A DNA stretch of 52,492 bases from an uncultured Ignavibacteriota bacterium. GTDB taxonomy: Bacteria; Bacteroidota; Ignavibacteria; Palsa-1295. The notes beneath the pieces were generated by a model that ran no database searches, was not told the origin of the DNA, and was given only the letters and a program-made list of their open reading frames with translations. This document shows positions 1 through 10,370 of the stretch, one piece after another. The stretch is taken from positions 1 to 52,492 of the forward strand of contig CAIUMP010000039.1 of assembly GCA_903900335.1 (NCBI GenBank), in the 5' to 3' direction. A program made the translations under genes and the position numbers. Position 1 is the stretch's first letter. Each line of letters opens with the position of its first letter.

Positions 1-1152
1 CCCAGCAGTCCCCAAAAGCCCCCACGCATTTGCAGCACCGTCTGCACCCGTAGCGCCCTTTGAGCCAGTTGCGCCCGTCGAACCTGTTGCGCCCGTTGAA
101 CCCGTTGCGCCCGTTGCGCCAACTGCACCCGTTGCGCCAACTGCACCCGTTGCGCCAACTGCACCCGTTGCGCCAACTGCGCCCGTTGCACCAACTGCGC
201 CCGTTGCACCAACTGCACCCGTTGCGCCAACTGCTCCCGTTGCACCAACTGCTCCCGTTGCACCAACTGCTCCCGTTGCACCAACTGCTCCCGTTGCGCC
301 AACTGCACCCGTTGCACCAGTTGCACCGACGGCACCACCATTAGCGTAAAAGTATGCTTTCGTGACCGCGTCCTGGTCGGACGTCGGATCCGCAACGTTG
401 TGAATAGGATTACCATACATGCTGAGGCCGCCTGAGCCGCGCATCTCCGTGTTTCCATTGACTTGCAGGTTACCCGAAATGATCGTCGTGCCCGTTTGCG
501 CGTTTGCACCTTTGACATGCGAGACACCCTCCACCACTCCCGTTGTGCTCTTGAGCATCAGCGTGTTCGTGCCAGGGTCCACCGTCGCCTGAATACCGTC
601 CGTCACGATGTTGATATTGCTACCCTTTGCAGAGACCTTCTCTCCATTGACCGAGAGTGATCCAACATACTCAGTCCCCATCTTCGAAGCCGTCACAGCG
701 TTGTCGGCAAGCTTGTTCGTGGTGATCGCATTGTTGGCAACAGTCAGAGCATACGGCGATGCGGTGAACTGCGAGAGTGGAAGCTCTTCACTTCCATTAA
801 TGCGCAGCCCAAGCCAGACAGCACCCACGGACGAAATATCTGGAAACGGTATCGCCCCAGAACCAAGCATGAGATTGACTACGCCACGCTCCACCTGCAC
901 GCGGTAGTTATCATGCCAAATAGCATGAGCACCGTTCTCTGTATAGAGTGCGGCACCGATCACATAATTGCCGTCGGGTAACGGTTTGCCGTTGGCATCC
1001 GCAAGCGCAGCCTGGTAGCTGATGACACGCGGAACATCCGCCGTGGCCGCCGATGAGGGTTGCGTTGATTGTGCGATCGCTCCGCAGGGAGCAAGAAATA
1101 TGGACGCAAGAGCGACAGCTCCGGCGCATAGCGTCAGCACGGTCTTGTTCAT
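1..1152 (-). CDS. Secreted collagen-like surface protein (3' end beyond window)
   Basis: The reading frame is open from the ATG at 1152 to the window edge, so the C-terminus is missing. It starts with a signal peptide ([20 protein letters not shown]..., cut near AIAQ). An N-terminal domain of about 180 residues follows (ISYQAALAD, then [14 protein letters not shown] and SPYALTV), shared with the proteins at 1773-4514 and 6144-8546. After that comes a Gly-X-Y stretch with the unit GAVGAT, encoded by 18-bp tandem repeats. Such N-domains precede tail-fibre-like or adhesin-like modules in related bacteria, so a cell-surface role is inferred; the exact function is unknown. DNA around 610-700 is nearly identical to 8040-8110, which suggests recent duplication or gene conversion. 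A TATATTTA sequence at 1359-1366 could be a weak promoter, far upstream. Confidence 0.85.
   Translation of the reverse strand, partial: MNKTVLTLCAGAVALASIFLAPCGAIAQSTQPSSAATADVPRVISYQAALADANGKPLPDGNYVIGAALYTENGAHAIWHDNYRVQVERGVVNLMLGSGAIPFPDISSVGAVWLGLRINGSEELPLSQFTASPYALTVANNAITTNKLADNAVTASKMGTEYVGSLSVNGEKVSAKGSNINIVTDGIQATVDPGTNTLMLKSTTGVVEGVSHVKGANAQTGTTIISGNLQVNGNTEMRGSGGLSMYGNPIHNVADPTSDQDAVTKAYFYANGGAVGATGATGAVGATGAVGATGAVGATGAVGATGAVGATGAVGATGAVGATGAVGATGAVGATGAVGATGAVGATGATGSTGATGSTGATGSKGATGADGAANAWGLLGTAG
60..325 (-). repeat. 18-bp tandem repeat coding for collagen-like Gly-X-Y
   Basis: About a dozen copies of an 18-bp unit (plus strand gcgccaactgcacccgtt and variants) lie in frame and encode GAVGAT on the minus strand. 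Copies differ mainly at third positions. Length change by slippage in 18-bp steps would keep the frame, so the repeat number may vary between strains. Confidence 0.85.
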
Positions 1153-1247
1153 GGGAAGGTAGAAGGGATCTGCACGCAAAACATTTCGCGAGCAGAGGAA
1201 ACAGGTAACAGGTAGCTGCATGTCAAACGGGCGATCCGCCGACATGC

Positions 1248-1290
1248 CTATCATTGGTGGGAAGGGGACATTCCCCTACCAATGATGAGG
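1248..1290. repeat. Imperfect palindrome
   Basis: Arms atcattggtgggaagggga and tcccctaccaatgat can pair to form a long hairpin. It has no T-tract, so it looks like a dispersed palindromic element rather than a simple terminator. Confidence 0.6.
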
Positions 1291-1507
1291 GTTATCCCTG
1301 TGGCGACACTGACCATCCTTCGCCGGGTGCGAAGAGGGACTTTTAGTGGTTCACGCCATAAATATAACACATTAATTTTTACCCACACCCAAAAGCACTG
1401 CCTTGCGTCGAAGAATGAAATTCACAACCGGTGATATCACTCAATTAATGAGACGAACAGCATCTCCAATGAATCACGCATCGATCATCATCCCAACTCG
1501 TCATACC

Positions 1508-1581
1508 GTCATTCCGAGCCTGCGAGGAATCCCGTGGGGAGAAGCACCACCCCACTCGATTCCTCCCAAGCTCGGAATGAC
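1508..1581. repeat. GTCATTCCGAGC-type palindromic repeat
   Basis: Arms gtcattccgagc (1508-1519) and gctcggaatgac (1570-1581) are perfectly complementary, and pairing continues imperfectly inward. The GTCATT ends are shared with the palindromes at 28605-28685 and 37843-37931. Confidence 0.75.
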
Positions 1582-1666
1582 AATTGAATTGCTCTTGCTG
1601 GCCAGCAATCCATTAATGCTCAGTCCGGCAAACGGACTTATAACTAGGCGACTTCGAACGACCAGC

Positions 1667-1697
1667 AAAAAAAGGGAGCGGTTGCCCGCCCCCCTTT
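1667..1697 (-). terminator. Rho-independent terminator of the 1773-4514 gene
   Basis: On the minus strand a GC-rich stem (ggggcgg / ccgctccc, loop gcaa) is followed by seven T. It lies about 75 bp past the stop codon of the collagen/LVIVD protein. Confidence 0.75.
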
Positions 1698-1772
1698 GAA
1701 ACACTCTCGAATCAATGATAAAAGTTATGCGTGAGGTATGAAAGACACCGTCAAATAGACGGGCTTGCTATC

Positions 1773-4514
1773 CTACTTCCCATAGCCGATCACATACCAG
1801 CCACTCGATGTTCCGAGTAACGTCACCGTAGGCACAGAAGCGGTGGCAAAACTTAACGACGATGCCGAGCCAGCAGAAGTGATGATGTTATGACCATTAC
1901 CCGAGAGCGTCGCGGTCTTGCTTTCGTCGATGATGACAATTTGCCTTCCAATCGTTATTGTCGATGGAAGGGTGATCGTTGAACTGCTCATTGTTTCAAT
2001 GATACAATAATCGTCTGCACCGAGCGTATAGGCCCCGCTCTTCGACTGGACATTTCCGATTGCGACACCGCCGCCAACAGAAAGCCCACTGCTGAACTTA
2101 CCGGTCGAAGCGGAAATGCCACCTTTGGTAACAATCTCACCGCCAGCAACCACATCGTTATGCACTTGAAGTTGGCCGGTCTCTTCGCTGCCCGTCTCCA
2201 GAGACTGCGTGTAAACGCCACCAAGATCAATGGTGCGAATGGCACCATTACTGTTCACAGTATAGGCATAGCGTCCCTCCACAAAAAGACCGAGTGGATC
2301 GGCACCAAGTGAAACAGAACCCAACTCGGTCGGCGAGGCAGGATTGGAGATGTCAACAACCGTCAGTCTACCGTTGTCATTCGCAGTGTAGGCATACCGT
2401 CCACTAACAAAAACGCTATGTGGACCAGCACTTAGGCTTAGGACCACTTCCCCAACTCTCGTCGGCGTTGTCGGGTCCGAGACATCGAATACGTCGAACT
2501 TATTACTTAACTGGCTTACCGTGTAGGCATACCTCCCGCTGACATACACACTAAGCGCTCGATCACTGGTACTGCCTGTGGTGGAATTCCCAACGATCGT
2601 CGGGTTGCTCGGATCGGATACATCGATGACCGACAGAGAAACCCCATAATAATTCGCTGTGTATGCATAGCGGCCACTGACAAAAATGCCCCAGGGAATC
2701 GTTTGGGGGCTCGGCGGAAAACTCACCGCTCCAACTTCTACAGGACCGCTCGGGTTTGAGATGTCGAGGATCTTCACTGCCTGATTGCCATACGCTGCGA
2801 GATAAGCATACTTGCCACTCACATAGACGCTAGGCGTAATGCCCGGAATCGAAACCCCCGCAACTTTCGTAGGACTCGTAGGGTCTGATATATCGAACAC
2901 ATCAAGATAACTTCCCGGATAATTTACGAAGGTCGTGACATAGGCATACTTGCCACTGACATACACACCCGTCGGCGAGTTATCCGTTGTAACGGAAGAG
3001 ATGCTTACGGGCGAGGCAGGATTCGACACGTCGGCAATATCGAGTTTATTTCCATTGATGTCGGTGGCATACGCATATTTCCCAACCACAACAATATTTC
3101 CGAAGGTATTGCCGGACGTTGCGACGGAAACTGACCCTGCATACGAGGATGGAATATTTCCCGCGACATGGAGCTGGGTGATCGGGCTCGTGGTGCCAAT
3201 GCCCGTATTGCCACCGGAGGTGACTCGCACTTGTTCCGTGCCATTGGTCTTTAGGACAAAGTCATGAGCGTCGGTCGTGCCAATAAAATTCGTACCCGGA
3301 CTCGTTCCGGAATTACCCGTCAGTGACCAGCCTGCTCCTGGAGTTGCCCACGTTGCATCTTCACGCAAGAATTTTGCCGTGCCAGTCGTCGAACCTGGAT
3401 CCGGAACTGCACCAGCAGCATGGCTCGCTCCCGAGGCTACGAACACCGGCACATCGCCGGAGTGAATTGTACCATCGACGTAGTTCGAGCCGTTACCACG
3501 GAGGAAATGCCCTGACGCAGCCGCTCCACCGACCTGATACCCAGTTGTCGCATTAAAATTCGCCGCACTCCCTGTTCCGCTGATATTGAAATCGGCGCTC
3601 GATTGCTGTGAGGTTCGGTTCTGAATCACCGCCGTTGGATCGATTGAACCGGTCGCCCCTGTTGCGCCAGTTGCACCAGTCGCACCCGTTGGGCCTTCGG
3701 CTCCGGTGGCACCTGTTGCGCCTGTCGGGCCAGGGTGCGAGGCCAGATAACTAAGCGTGACTGGATCACCGGCCGTTGTCGGGTCAGCAAGATTATGTAT
3801 CGCATTGCCCTCCATGTTCAGACCTCCCGATCCCTTGAAATCCACGTTGCCATTGACCTGCAAGTTACCGGCAATGATCGTCGTGCCCGTCTGAATATCA
3901 CTACCCTTCACATGCGAGATTGCCTCCATCGTGAGACCCTTCAGCATCAGCGTGTTCGTGCCGGGATCTACGCTCGCTTGAATGCCGTCTGTTACAATGT
4001 TGATGTTGCTGCCCTTTGCCGAGACCTTCTCTCCATTGACCGAGAGCGATCCAACGTACTCGGTTCCAAGCTTCTCTGCGGTTACGGCATTATCGGCAAG
4101 CTTATTTGTGCCGATCGCACCGTTCGGGACCGTAAGCGCATACGGCGCGGCGGCGATATCCGTGTGTGGGAGTTCTTCGCCGCCGTTAATAGCGATACCG
4201 AGCGAGAGCGCACCGGCATTCGACACATCCGGCAGCGCTGCACCGGAGCCAAGCAGCAGATTGACGACTCCGTTTGTGACCTGCTGGGTGAACGTGTCAT
4301 GCCAGAGCGGCCGGTCGCCACTATACAGGGTAGCTTCTATCGAATACTGCCCGTCGGCAACCGGCACGCCATGCATGTCGGACAGTGCGGCCTGATAGCT
4401 GATGACGCGTTTGAGTTCGGACGTCGTGGCGCGCACCGATTGCGCTCGGACGCCCGCTGAAGGCAGGCATGCAAGCATACACGCCAGCACAAGAAGATTG
4501 CGAAGTTGTTTCAT
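1773..4514 (-). CDS. Secreted collagen-like protein with seven LVIVD beta-propeller repeats
   Basis: This 913-residue protein has a signal peptide (residues 1-24, ending VRAQ) and the N-terminal domain shared with its neighbours (about 30-200). A short Gly-X-Y tract ([13 protein letters not shown]..., about 261-291) follows. Residues about 458-770 hold seven LVIVD repeats, each with a (V/I)xVSG(K/R)YAY strand and an (I/V)DISNPxxP turn. Seven copies fit one closed seven-bladed propeller. The C-terminal 100 residues form a separate domain (YCIIETMSSSTITLP...) resembling the end domains of secreted or tail-spike-like proteins. No T9SS sorting motif is obvious. LVIVD propellers are known on bacterial surface proteins; ligand binding or adhesion is inferred. 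Confidence 0.85.
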   Translation of the reverse strand: MKQLRNLLVLACMLACLPSAGVRAQSVRATTSELKRVISYQAALSDMHGVPVADGQYSIEATLYSGDRPLWHDTFTQQVTNGVVNLLLGSGAALPDVSNAGALSLGIAINGGEELPHTDIAAAPYALTVPNGAIGTNKLADNAVTAEKLGTEYVGSLSVNGEKVSAKGSNINIVTDGIQASVDPGTNTLMLKGLTMEAISHVKGSDIQTGTTIIAGNLQVNGNVDFKGSGGLNMEGNAIHNLADPTTAGDPVTLSYLASHPGPTGATGATGAEGPTGATGATGATGATGSIDPTAVIQNRTSQQSSADFNISGTGSAANFNATTGYQVGGAAASGHFLRGNGSNYVDGTIHSGDVPVFVASGASHAAGAVPDPGSTTGTAKFLREDATWATPGAGWSLTGNSGTSPGTNFIGTTDAHDFVLKTNGTEQVRVTSGGNTGIGTTSPITQLHVAGNIPSSYAGSVSVATSGNTFGNIVVVGKYAYATDINGNKLDIADVSNPASPVSISSVTTDNSPTGVYVSGKYAYVTTFVNYPGSYLDVFDISDPTSPTKVAGVSIPGITPSVYVSGKYAYLAAYGNQAVKILDISNPSGPVEVGAVSFPPSPQTIPWGIFVSGRYAYTANYYGVSLSVIDVSDPSNPTIVGNSTTGSTSDRALSVYVSGRYAYTVSQLSNKFDVFDVSDPTTPTRVGEVVLSLSAGPHSVFVSGRYAYTANDNGRLTVVDISNPASPTELGSVSLGADPLGLFVEGRYAYTVNSNGAIRTIDLGGVYTQSLETGSEETGQLQVHNDVVAGGEIVTKGGISASTGKFSSGLSVGGGVAIGNVQSKSGAYTLGADDYCIIETMSSSTITLPSTITIGRQIVIIDESKTATLSGNGHNIITSAGSASSLSFATASVPTVTLLGTSSGWYVIGYGK

Positions 4515-4778
4515 AGGTTTTTTCGATGACTATAGAAGAGAATCCTACCCGTCCAAGAGTAGCAGGACAAGGAATCGGGCTACCGCTGGTGAAGGAATTT
4601 CCCTCTGAGACATTCGGCCACCCATTCCAGACATCAAAGATACAGTCAAAATCTGGAAATCCGGTACTTGGTCAGGTACCTGGTTTTTAAAGAGCTGGAA
4701 GAAGAAGTCCCAAATGTGCAACCCCCCCGCGCGATCTCTCGCGAGTTCGTGGCGGTGGCTGTCGCAGCATAGCCGGAT

Positions 4779-5738
4779 CTATCTCCAGGAGATACTCCTC
4801 GTTGGATTGAGATATCCCAGCTGGGCGCTGTTATCTTTAACCCAACCGGTATAGGCATCCGAGAGCGCTGTGTTTGAATTTGCGGAGACTATCGCAAGGC
4901 GCGTTCCGCTCGTGAAGCCGATGGTCCCAAGGCTTTCCACGGCAATGGAATTGCCATCCGGGGACCATGCCGAGTAGGTCTCCTCGTTCGCGCCTGAGGT
5001 TACTTGCTTCAGCCCTGTTCCATCCATGTTGATGGTCCAAATGTGGCTGTTCATTTCGAAGGCAACGGTCTTCCCATTCGGGCTCACGCTTGGCAATTTG
5101 GGACGCGTCAGCCCTGAGCCGATCGGCGTGATCGTTTTGAATTGGTTATCCACTCTATACAGACCTGGTGCATACAGTGTGACATCCGAGGTGAAAAAAC
5201 CATTTGCATTGACAGTCCCTGCGACCACAAAACTACCATCCGGCGCCCAACTCGCATCCCACATGCTATCGACCCGAATGACCGGAGTCCCACTCCGTGT
5301 GTAGATCCAGGTGCCATAATACGGACTGAACGTACCCCCTTCCGAAAAATAGTTGAAAGAGATGTATTTGCCATCCGGTGACATATGCGGATGCTCGTCC
5401 ACAGTGGTGAGCCACTCCTGAAAGTTTAGGAGAAACGAGGTATTCGTACCGTCGGAATTTGAAACAAGAATTTGATTATTGCCATCGCTGCTCGTGCCTC
5501 GCGTAACAGCGTAGATGATCTGTCCTGAAGGCGTCCATGCCGGATCAAAGCCAGCGAAAAGCACCTTGCTCGTGTTGCTGCCCAGTGTGGTCATGTCCAC
5601 ATCAAATGGGTCGCCAAAAGTGATGGTCCCAGAAGCACCATTGGTCCCCGACTCCGGCGCGGTGCTACTCTTGCATCCAAATTGAGAAGATAGAAGAAGG
5701 AACAGCGTGAAAACGTAATAGTATCGATGACGAATCAT
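4779..5738 (-). CDS. TolB-like (PD40) beta-propeller lipoprotein
   Basis: The start at 5738 gives MIRHRYYYVFTLFLLLSSQFGC, a lipoprotein signal with Cys in a lipobox. A longer frame reaches 5837, but a promoter-like TATATTTG lies inside it at 5780-5773, which argues for the shorter start. The mature protein carries PD40 signatures (SPDGKYISF, SPNGKTVAF, SPDGNSIAV) and INMDGTGLKQVTSG, as in the TolB propeller. It is far from any pal/tol genes, so it is probably a surface or periplasmic propeller lipoprotein rather than TolB itself. Confidence 0.8.
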   Translation of the reverse strand: MIRHRYYYVFTLFLLLSSQFGCKSSTAPESGTNGASGTITFGDPFDVDMTTLGSNTSKVLFAGFDPAWTPSGQIIYAVTRGTSSDGNNQILVSNSDGTNTSFLLNFQEWLTTVDEHPHMSPDGKYISFNYFSEGGTFSPYYGTWIYTRSGTPVIRVDSMWDASWAPDGSFVVAGTVNANGFFTSDVTLYAPGLYRVDNQFKTITPIGSGLTRPKLPSVSPNGKTVAFEMNSHIWTINMDGTGLKQVTSGANEETYSAWSPDGNSIAVESLGTIGFTSGTRLAIVSANSNTALSDAYTGWVKDNSAQLGYLNPTRSISWR

Positions 5739-5772
5739 ACGGGTAATATGTATTAAGAAAAAGAACACGTTG

Positions 5773-5780
5773 CAAATATA
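5773..5780 (-). promoter_or_regulatory. Bacteroidota-type -7 element for the PD40 lipoprotein
   Basis: TATATTTG on the minus strand matches TAnnTTTG and sits about 35 nt upstream of the ATG at 5738. No clear -33 TTG was identified. Confidence 0.5.
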
Positions 5781-6053
5781 ATACACAAATCGAACATTTG
5801 CAACTGTCTTCTTTTTGCGTTGGTACGGAGCACGCACTGGCCATCATGAGATCAAACCAGGCCTTCACTTTAGAGGCTCCGCCTTGCAACAACCATTGGC
5901 AATCCGAATCTCCCCCGCTGGCGGTCAATGACGCTGGACCTATGGACGATCGCCCCACCTATCTCATCCGTACTTACGAGAGACCCGTCGACAAGGAGCA
6001 CCAACTCCCGCGCAAACTCAGGATGACGCCCCTACAACACTCCTGAGTTACAC
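5781..6053. other. Intergenic stretch without a supported gene
   Basis: Between the lipoprotein promoter and the terminator at 6054 I see no convincing gene, repeat or RNA. Short open frames here have no recognisable protein features. Confidence 0.5.
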
Positions 6054-6083
6054 AAAAAAATGGGCCGGATTTGCTTCCGGCCC
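6054..6083 (-). terminator. Rho-independent terminator of the 6144-8546 gene
   Basis: On the minus strand tgggccggaa and ttccggccca pair around a short loop and are followed by seven T. It lies about 60 bp past the stop codon. Confidence 0.85.
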
Positions 6084-6143
6084 ACGTGAACTCGCTCTCG
6101 CGCATGTGTTAAATTCCTACATCAAGCGCCAAATGCGTACAGC

Positions 6144-8546
6144 TTATCCCGGCACGCCCAATTGAACCCATGCGGTGCCGTTGTAGCCATAGAAATTGTG
6201 ATCAGTGGTGTTAAAGTATATATCTCCCGCGACAGGCGAGCCTGGAGCGCTCGCCGAAGTGGTAATATGAGATACGGATGGCGTCGCCCACGTATTATCA
6301 CCACGTAAGAACGTCGTGCTGCTCGCAGTGCCCGTTGCCGAAAGATTGGAAATACCAACCGCACCCGTTGCGAGCACTGTAACAAGCGAACCGCTCGTCG
6401 TTACTGCGCCGGAGAGATTACCGTTCGTGATCGCACCCGTCGTTGCGGCAGACTGCACAAGGCCGCCTGTTCCCGCAGTCCGAATCCACACACTTCCCAA
6501 CGAAGGCGAACCGAGCCGAACGCTCGTGTTCGCGTTCGCGCCGTTGCCGACCACGATGGAGTCCGCTGACTTCGTATCAATCGTTACCGTCCCACTTCCA
6601 CTTGTTCCAGAGCTTCCAATATTCGTCGAACCCGCAAGTGAGTTGTGGTTGAGGTAAATGTGTCCGGTGGATGCAGCAGGAAGATCTTCTAAGTCAATAT
6701 TTTGCGCCGTAACGTTGACGCTGCCCTTTGTACCAGTCCCAGCGCCGGTTCCACCAGTGATCGTGACATCACCGCCATTGGCATTTGTCGCGCCCGCTGA
6801 CCCACCTGTGATTGTTACAGCCCCCCCGGTTGCTCCTGCCGCGCCCGATTGACCGGTGATTGCCAGCGTGTGCCCAGTTCCGGAAGCCGCCGCCGCGTTA
6901 TAGTTGATGTTGTGCGATGCATCGCTCAACTTGACGTCCGTTCCAAGATAGAGTGTCCGCCAGTTGTGCGTGCCATCTCCCAGGTCGGTGGCATTGTCTG
7001 TCGCTGGTGTGTTGGGGCCTGCGGGGCCTGTAGCACCGGTGGCTCCGTCTGTACCGTTCGTACCCGTTGCTCCGGTTGCGCCTGTCACTCCGGTTGCCCC
7101 GGTAGCGCCCGTTGCTCCCGTTGCGCCGGTGACTCCATTCGAGCCGTCCACACCTGTTGGTCCTGCTGAACCGGTTGCTCCCGTCGGACCCGACTGCGGG
7201 CTAACCCAAGTCGGCGCGGCATTCGCGCCATTGGAACTGAGCACCTGACCCGTTGCACCCGCGCAGCCCGATGGCATTAACGCGCCGGTAAATTTAACAT
7301 TACCGCAGACATCCAACTTCTGTGCTGGTGACGTCGATCCGATCCCGATCTTTCCATCGCTCTCAATGAACAAGCGCGAGGCCAGTGAGTTACTGGAAGA
7401 GCCGGGCACCAGCGTTTGGAAATCCAGATTCGCACTGTAATTACCGTCGTCGCTGCCAACAATAGAGGCATTGGCGTTGACCGCGCTTGTCGTTGCCATG
7501 TCAATGTGTACATGGTTCGGCGTGGAGCCGTTGCTCCCGCCCCCAACCATATGGATCACCGGACCGTTGCCACCGTGCTCGCCGCCATCAAGATTCAGTG
7601 TTGACCAATGCCCAGCGCTGGTTGTACCGGAGCCATTCGTATTGCCGATGTTCAGCGTCCCACCGTTCGTTCCGCCGATCGTCCCGCTGCCACAGATATT
7701 AAAGTTCGCGCCTGCCTGCGGGGACGTGCTGTTGTGTATGTAGTTTGCTCCGGCGGCATCTACGAATGCCTTCGTCGCGCCATCTTGATCGGATGTCGGA
7801 TCGGCAAGATTGTGAATCTGATTTCCAAACATGCTGAGTCCGGAAGCGCCACGCATCTCCGTGTTACCATTGACTTGCAGGTTACCCGCTATGATCGTCG
7901 TGCCCGTTTGCGCTGTCGATCCCTTGACGGTGGAAATGCCATCGACCCCATTACCAGTCCCCTTCAGCATCAGCGTGTTCGTACCGGGATCTACGCTCGC
8001 TTGAATGCCATCCGTCACAATGTTAATGTTGCTGCCCTTTGCAGAAACCTTCTCTCCATTGACCGAGAGTGATCCAACATACTCAGTCCCCATCTTTGAA
8101 GCCGTCACGGCGTTGTCCGCGAGTTTGTTCGATGTGATCGCACCGTTCGGTACCGTCAGCGCGTAGGGCGCGGCAGTGAACTTCGATAGCGGAAGCTCTT
8201 CACTTCCGTTGATGCGGATACCAAGCGAGAGTCCGCCGTTCTGCGAAAGGTCCGGAAGCTCGATCGCGCCTGAACCAAGTGCAAGATTGACGATGCCGCC
8301 AGTTACATGCACACGGTAGTTATCATGCCAGATGGCATGAGCGCCATTCTCCGTATACAGAGCCGCGCCAATGATGTAATCGCCATCAGGAAGAGGCTTA
8401 CCAGAGGCATCCGAGAGCGCAGCTTGATAGCTGATCGTCTTCGGAACATCCGATGAAGCCGGCGATGATTGCTGCGCTCGGAGGGAGCCAAACGAAATGA
8501 GAAGGACAGCAATTAGCAATGCCCTAAATAGATGAGTTCTTTTCAT
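6144..8546 (-). CDS. Secreted collagen-like surface protein
   Basis: This 800-residue protein starts with a signal peptide ([20 protein letters not shown], cut near LRAQ). It carries the shared N-terminal domain ([17 protein letters not shown]-like APYALTV, then [16 protein letters not shown]). A tail-fibre-like middle follows with [14 protein letters not shown], and then a Gly-X-Y tract (about 447-512). The low-complexity Gly/Thr-rich part is followed by a C-terminal module ending [20 protein letters not shown], common at the ends of phage-tail-like and surface proteins. It is a close paralogue of the partial gene at 1-1152. The surface role is inferred from architecture. Confidence 0.85.
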   Translation of the reverse strand: MKRTHLFRALLIAVLLISFGSLRAQQSSPASSDVPKTISYQAALSDASGKPLPDGDYIIGAALYTENGAHAIWHDNYRVHVTGGIVNLALGSGAIELPDLSQNGGLSLGIRINGSEELPLSKFTAAPYALTVPNGAITSNKLADNAVTASKMGTEYVGSLSVNGEKVSAKGSNINIVTDGIQASVDPGTNTLMLKGTGNGVDGISTVKGSTAQTGTTIIAGNLQVNGNTEMRGASGLSMFGNQIHNLADPTSDQDGATKAFVDAAGANYIHNSTSPQAGANFNICGSGTIGGTNGGTLNIGNTNGSGTTSAGHWSTLNLDGGEHGGNGPVIHMVGGGSNGSTPNHVHIDMATTSAVNANASIVGSDDGNYSANLDFQTLVPGSSSNSLASRLFIESDGKIGIGSTSPAQKLDVCGNVKFTGALMPSGCAGATGQVLSSNGANAAPTWVSPQSGPTGATGSAGPTGVDGSNGVTGATGATGATGATGVTGATGATGTNGTDGATGATGPAGPNTPATDNATDLGDGTHNWRTLYLGTDVKLSDASHNINYNAAAASGTGHTLAITGQSGAAGATGGAVTITGGSAGATNANGGDVTITGGTGAGTGTKGSVNVTAQNIDLEDLPAASTGHIYLNHNSLAGSTNIGSSGTSGSGTVTIDTKSADSIVVGNGANANTSVRLGSPSLGSVWIRTAGTGGLVQSAATTGAITNGNLSGAVTTSGSLVTVLATGAVGISNLSATGTASSTTFLRGDNTWATPSVSHITTSASAPGSPVAGDIYFNTTDHNFYGYNGTAWVQLGVPG

Positions 8547-8643
8547 ACAAAGATAGTAGTGGGGTTAAAGACAAGGCTCGAAGGACCGAGCCACACCTAC
8601 ACGAACACGACCCCCCTGGGCCGCTAAGGAAATAGTGAACGCA

Positions 8644-8651
8644 CAAATATA
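8644..8651 (-). promoter_or_regulatory. Bacteroidota-type -7 element for the 6144-8546 gene
   Basis: TATATTTG on the minus strand matches TAnnTTTG about 100 nt upstream of the start codon. The surrounding text (tattatatttg) is nearly the same as at 5773-5783. Confidence 0.5.
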
Positions 8652-8851
8652 ATAAACTTTCCCGCGATCCCAGCTAAGTTCACCAGAAATTAATCCTTCG
8701 TACAAGCTCCCGCCTTCGCGATACACTCACGAACCCATGTCATTCCGTGTCGTAGTGTAGCACCCGTAGCGCGAAAGCTCTGACCACCAGAACAAGAACC
8801 ACGAAGAATCTCTCTGCAACCAGCACGCCCCCGCCATCTCCCTTATCCCCA
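8652..8851. other. Divergent intergenic region with a half repeat
   Basis: The region 8547-8851 separates the collagen-like gene from the terminase. Apart from the promoter, it holds a degenerate GTCATTC...GAAGAATCTC repeat at about 8739-8815, resembling the one at 12767-12805. No gene is supported. Confidence 0.45.
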
Positions 8852-10366
8852 ATGCCGCATGAACCAGTTCAATCCCTCTCCCCAATCCACTTCGCAGAAA
8901 AAGTCGGTGTTCAGCTCTGGCCAAAAATGTTGGAGATCTTTCAAGCAGTGCAGGACGGCAAACGAAAGATCCTCGTCCGAAGCTGTAACGGTGCCGGCAA
9001 GACCACCGCCATTGCCGCGCTCTGTAACTGGAAGTTAACACAGTTCAACGAAGCCATCGTATTAACGACCGCCTCTTCCTGGACGCAAGTGCGCCGCACA
9101 CTCTGGGGAGAGATCCGCCGGCAAGCGCGCGTCGCGCAGCTCTATCCGAATACGCGCATCACGAAAACCAGCATTCCGCTCGATGAGAAGCTCTACGCGC
9201 TTGGCATCTCGCCATCGATCCCGGAGAACGCTCAGGGCTTTCACTCTCCACACATGCTCATCGTCGTTGATGAAGCAACAGGCGTTGACCGCGAGATCAT
9301 TGACGCATTAAGCGGCAATCTCACCGGCGAGGATGCGCAGATCATACTCATCTGCAATCCGATCAACACCAAGTCCTATCCCTACGAGGCGGAGGAGTCC
9401 GGTGATTGGCATCTGATCACGATCTCCGCGCTCGAACATCCGAATGTTACTTCCGGCAACGAGGAGATCCGAGGAGCAGTCACCCGCAAATGGATCGAAG
9501 ACCGCCTCAAAAGTTGGTCGCATGAGATCGAGGCGCCAGAAGATAGTGGAAAGCGGGTGGTAGACAATGGAGAACCTCCGGATGAATCAGTCGACTCACT
9601 TTTCCACTCCCCACATCCCACTACCTCCTCTTCTTACGCCATTGGCAATGCGCTCTATATCCACTGGCTGAACAAGTGGTTTCAGAAATCTTCCATTGTT
9701 GCGAGCCGCATCCTAGGCGAGTGGGCGGATAACGAAGCGAACGGCTACATCACAATGGATCTCGTGCAGCGTTGTATGGATTCGCATCGTGATTCCGAAT
9801 ACGTTCTTCCGAACGCGCCGAAGATCCTTGGCGTGGACATCGCCCGCTCCGGCCCCGACGCAACCGTTCTCGCACGCTTCGATGGTGCTACACAACTACC
9901 GCTCATCGAGTTCTATCATCAGGACCTCATGACCACCGCGCAGCGCATCAAGGACCAGTATGACCTCGGTTATCACATTATCGCAATCGACGATTCCGGT
10001 CTCGGTGGCGGTGTTAGCGATAGATTGAATCAGATCGGCGTCCCGCACCATGCCGTCAACTTCAATCAAAAGCCACGCGGAGTGTTGCACAATCGCAAAG
10101 AGCTGGCAAACGCGCGAGCCGAGATGTACTTCACGTTGGAAGAGGACATTCGCGAATGTGAGATACAACTACTCGACGACAAACGGCTCCATCAGGAGAT
10201 CACAGCCGTGCGCCTCACGACAGTAGCAAACTCCACCGCCTACAAACTCGAAGACAAAGAGCTCACGCGCAAACGTCTCGGTCGCTCACCCGATAAAGCC
10301 GATGCCACGGCGCTTGCAAGGTATGCGCTGAGGTTGGAAGCCTACAAGAAAGACTACCTCATCTAA
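8852..10366 (+). CDS. terL: Phage terminase large subunit
   Basis: This is the DNA-packaging motor of an HK97-type head. The ATPase domain has Walker A SCNGAGKT (residues 44-51) and Walker B LIVVDEA (about 135-141). The C-terminal RNase H-like nuclease has its first acidic motif in GVDIARSGPD (about 328), a second in DSGLGGG (about 378), and a late DKADATALARY. The length of 504 is slightly long for the family. Residues about 228-263, Ser/Asp/Pro-rich (EDSGKRVVDNGEPPDESVDS), separate WIEDRLKSW from SRILGEW. These two elements are normally close, so this stretch looks inserted. No small terminase subunit is seen upstream. It is the first phage gene of the module. Confidence 0.92.
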   Translation: MPHEPVQSLSPIHFAEKVGVQLWPKMLEIFQAVQDGKRKILVRSCNGAGKTTAIAALCNWKLTQFNEAIVLTTASSWTQVRRTLWGEIRRQARVAQLYPNTRITKTSIPLDEKLYALGISPSIPENAQGFHSPHMLIVVDEATGVDREIIDALSGNLTGEDAQIILICNPINTKSYPYEAEESGDWHLITISALEHPNVTSGNEEIRGAVTRKWIEDRLKSWSHEIEAPEDSGKRVVDNGEPPDESVDSLFHSPHPTTSSSYAIGNALYIHWLNKWFQKSSIVASRILGEWADNEANGYITMDLVQRCMDSHRDSEYVLPNAPKILGVDIARSGPDATVLARFDGATQLPLIEFYHQDLMTTAQRIKDQYDLGYHIIAIDDSGLGGGVSDRLNQIGVPHHAVNFNQKPRGVLHNRKELANARAEMYFTLEEDIRECEIQLLDDKRLHQEITAVRLTTVANSTAYKLEDKELTRKRLGRSPDKADATALARYALRLEAYKKDYLI

Positions 10367-10370
10367 GCCG

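Larger units (their letters stand above)
1153..1772. other. Intergenic stretch with two palindromic repeats and a terminator
   Basis: No gene is supported here. It holds an imperfect palindrome at 1248-1290, a dispersed-repeat palindrome at 1508-1581 and a minus-strand terminator at 1667-1697. The rest shows no recognisable feature. Confidence 0.6.

Noticed and set aside
3735-4460. A long forward open frame opposite the collagen/LVIVD gene
   Set aside because: It runs exactly antisense to the strongly supported 1773-4514 gene, is Arg/Cys/His-rich and has no recognisable domain. It is a shadow of the repeat-biased codon use.
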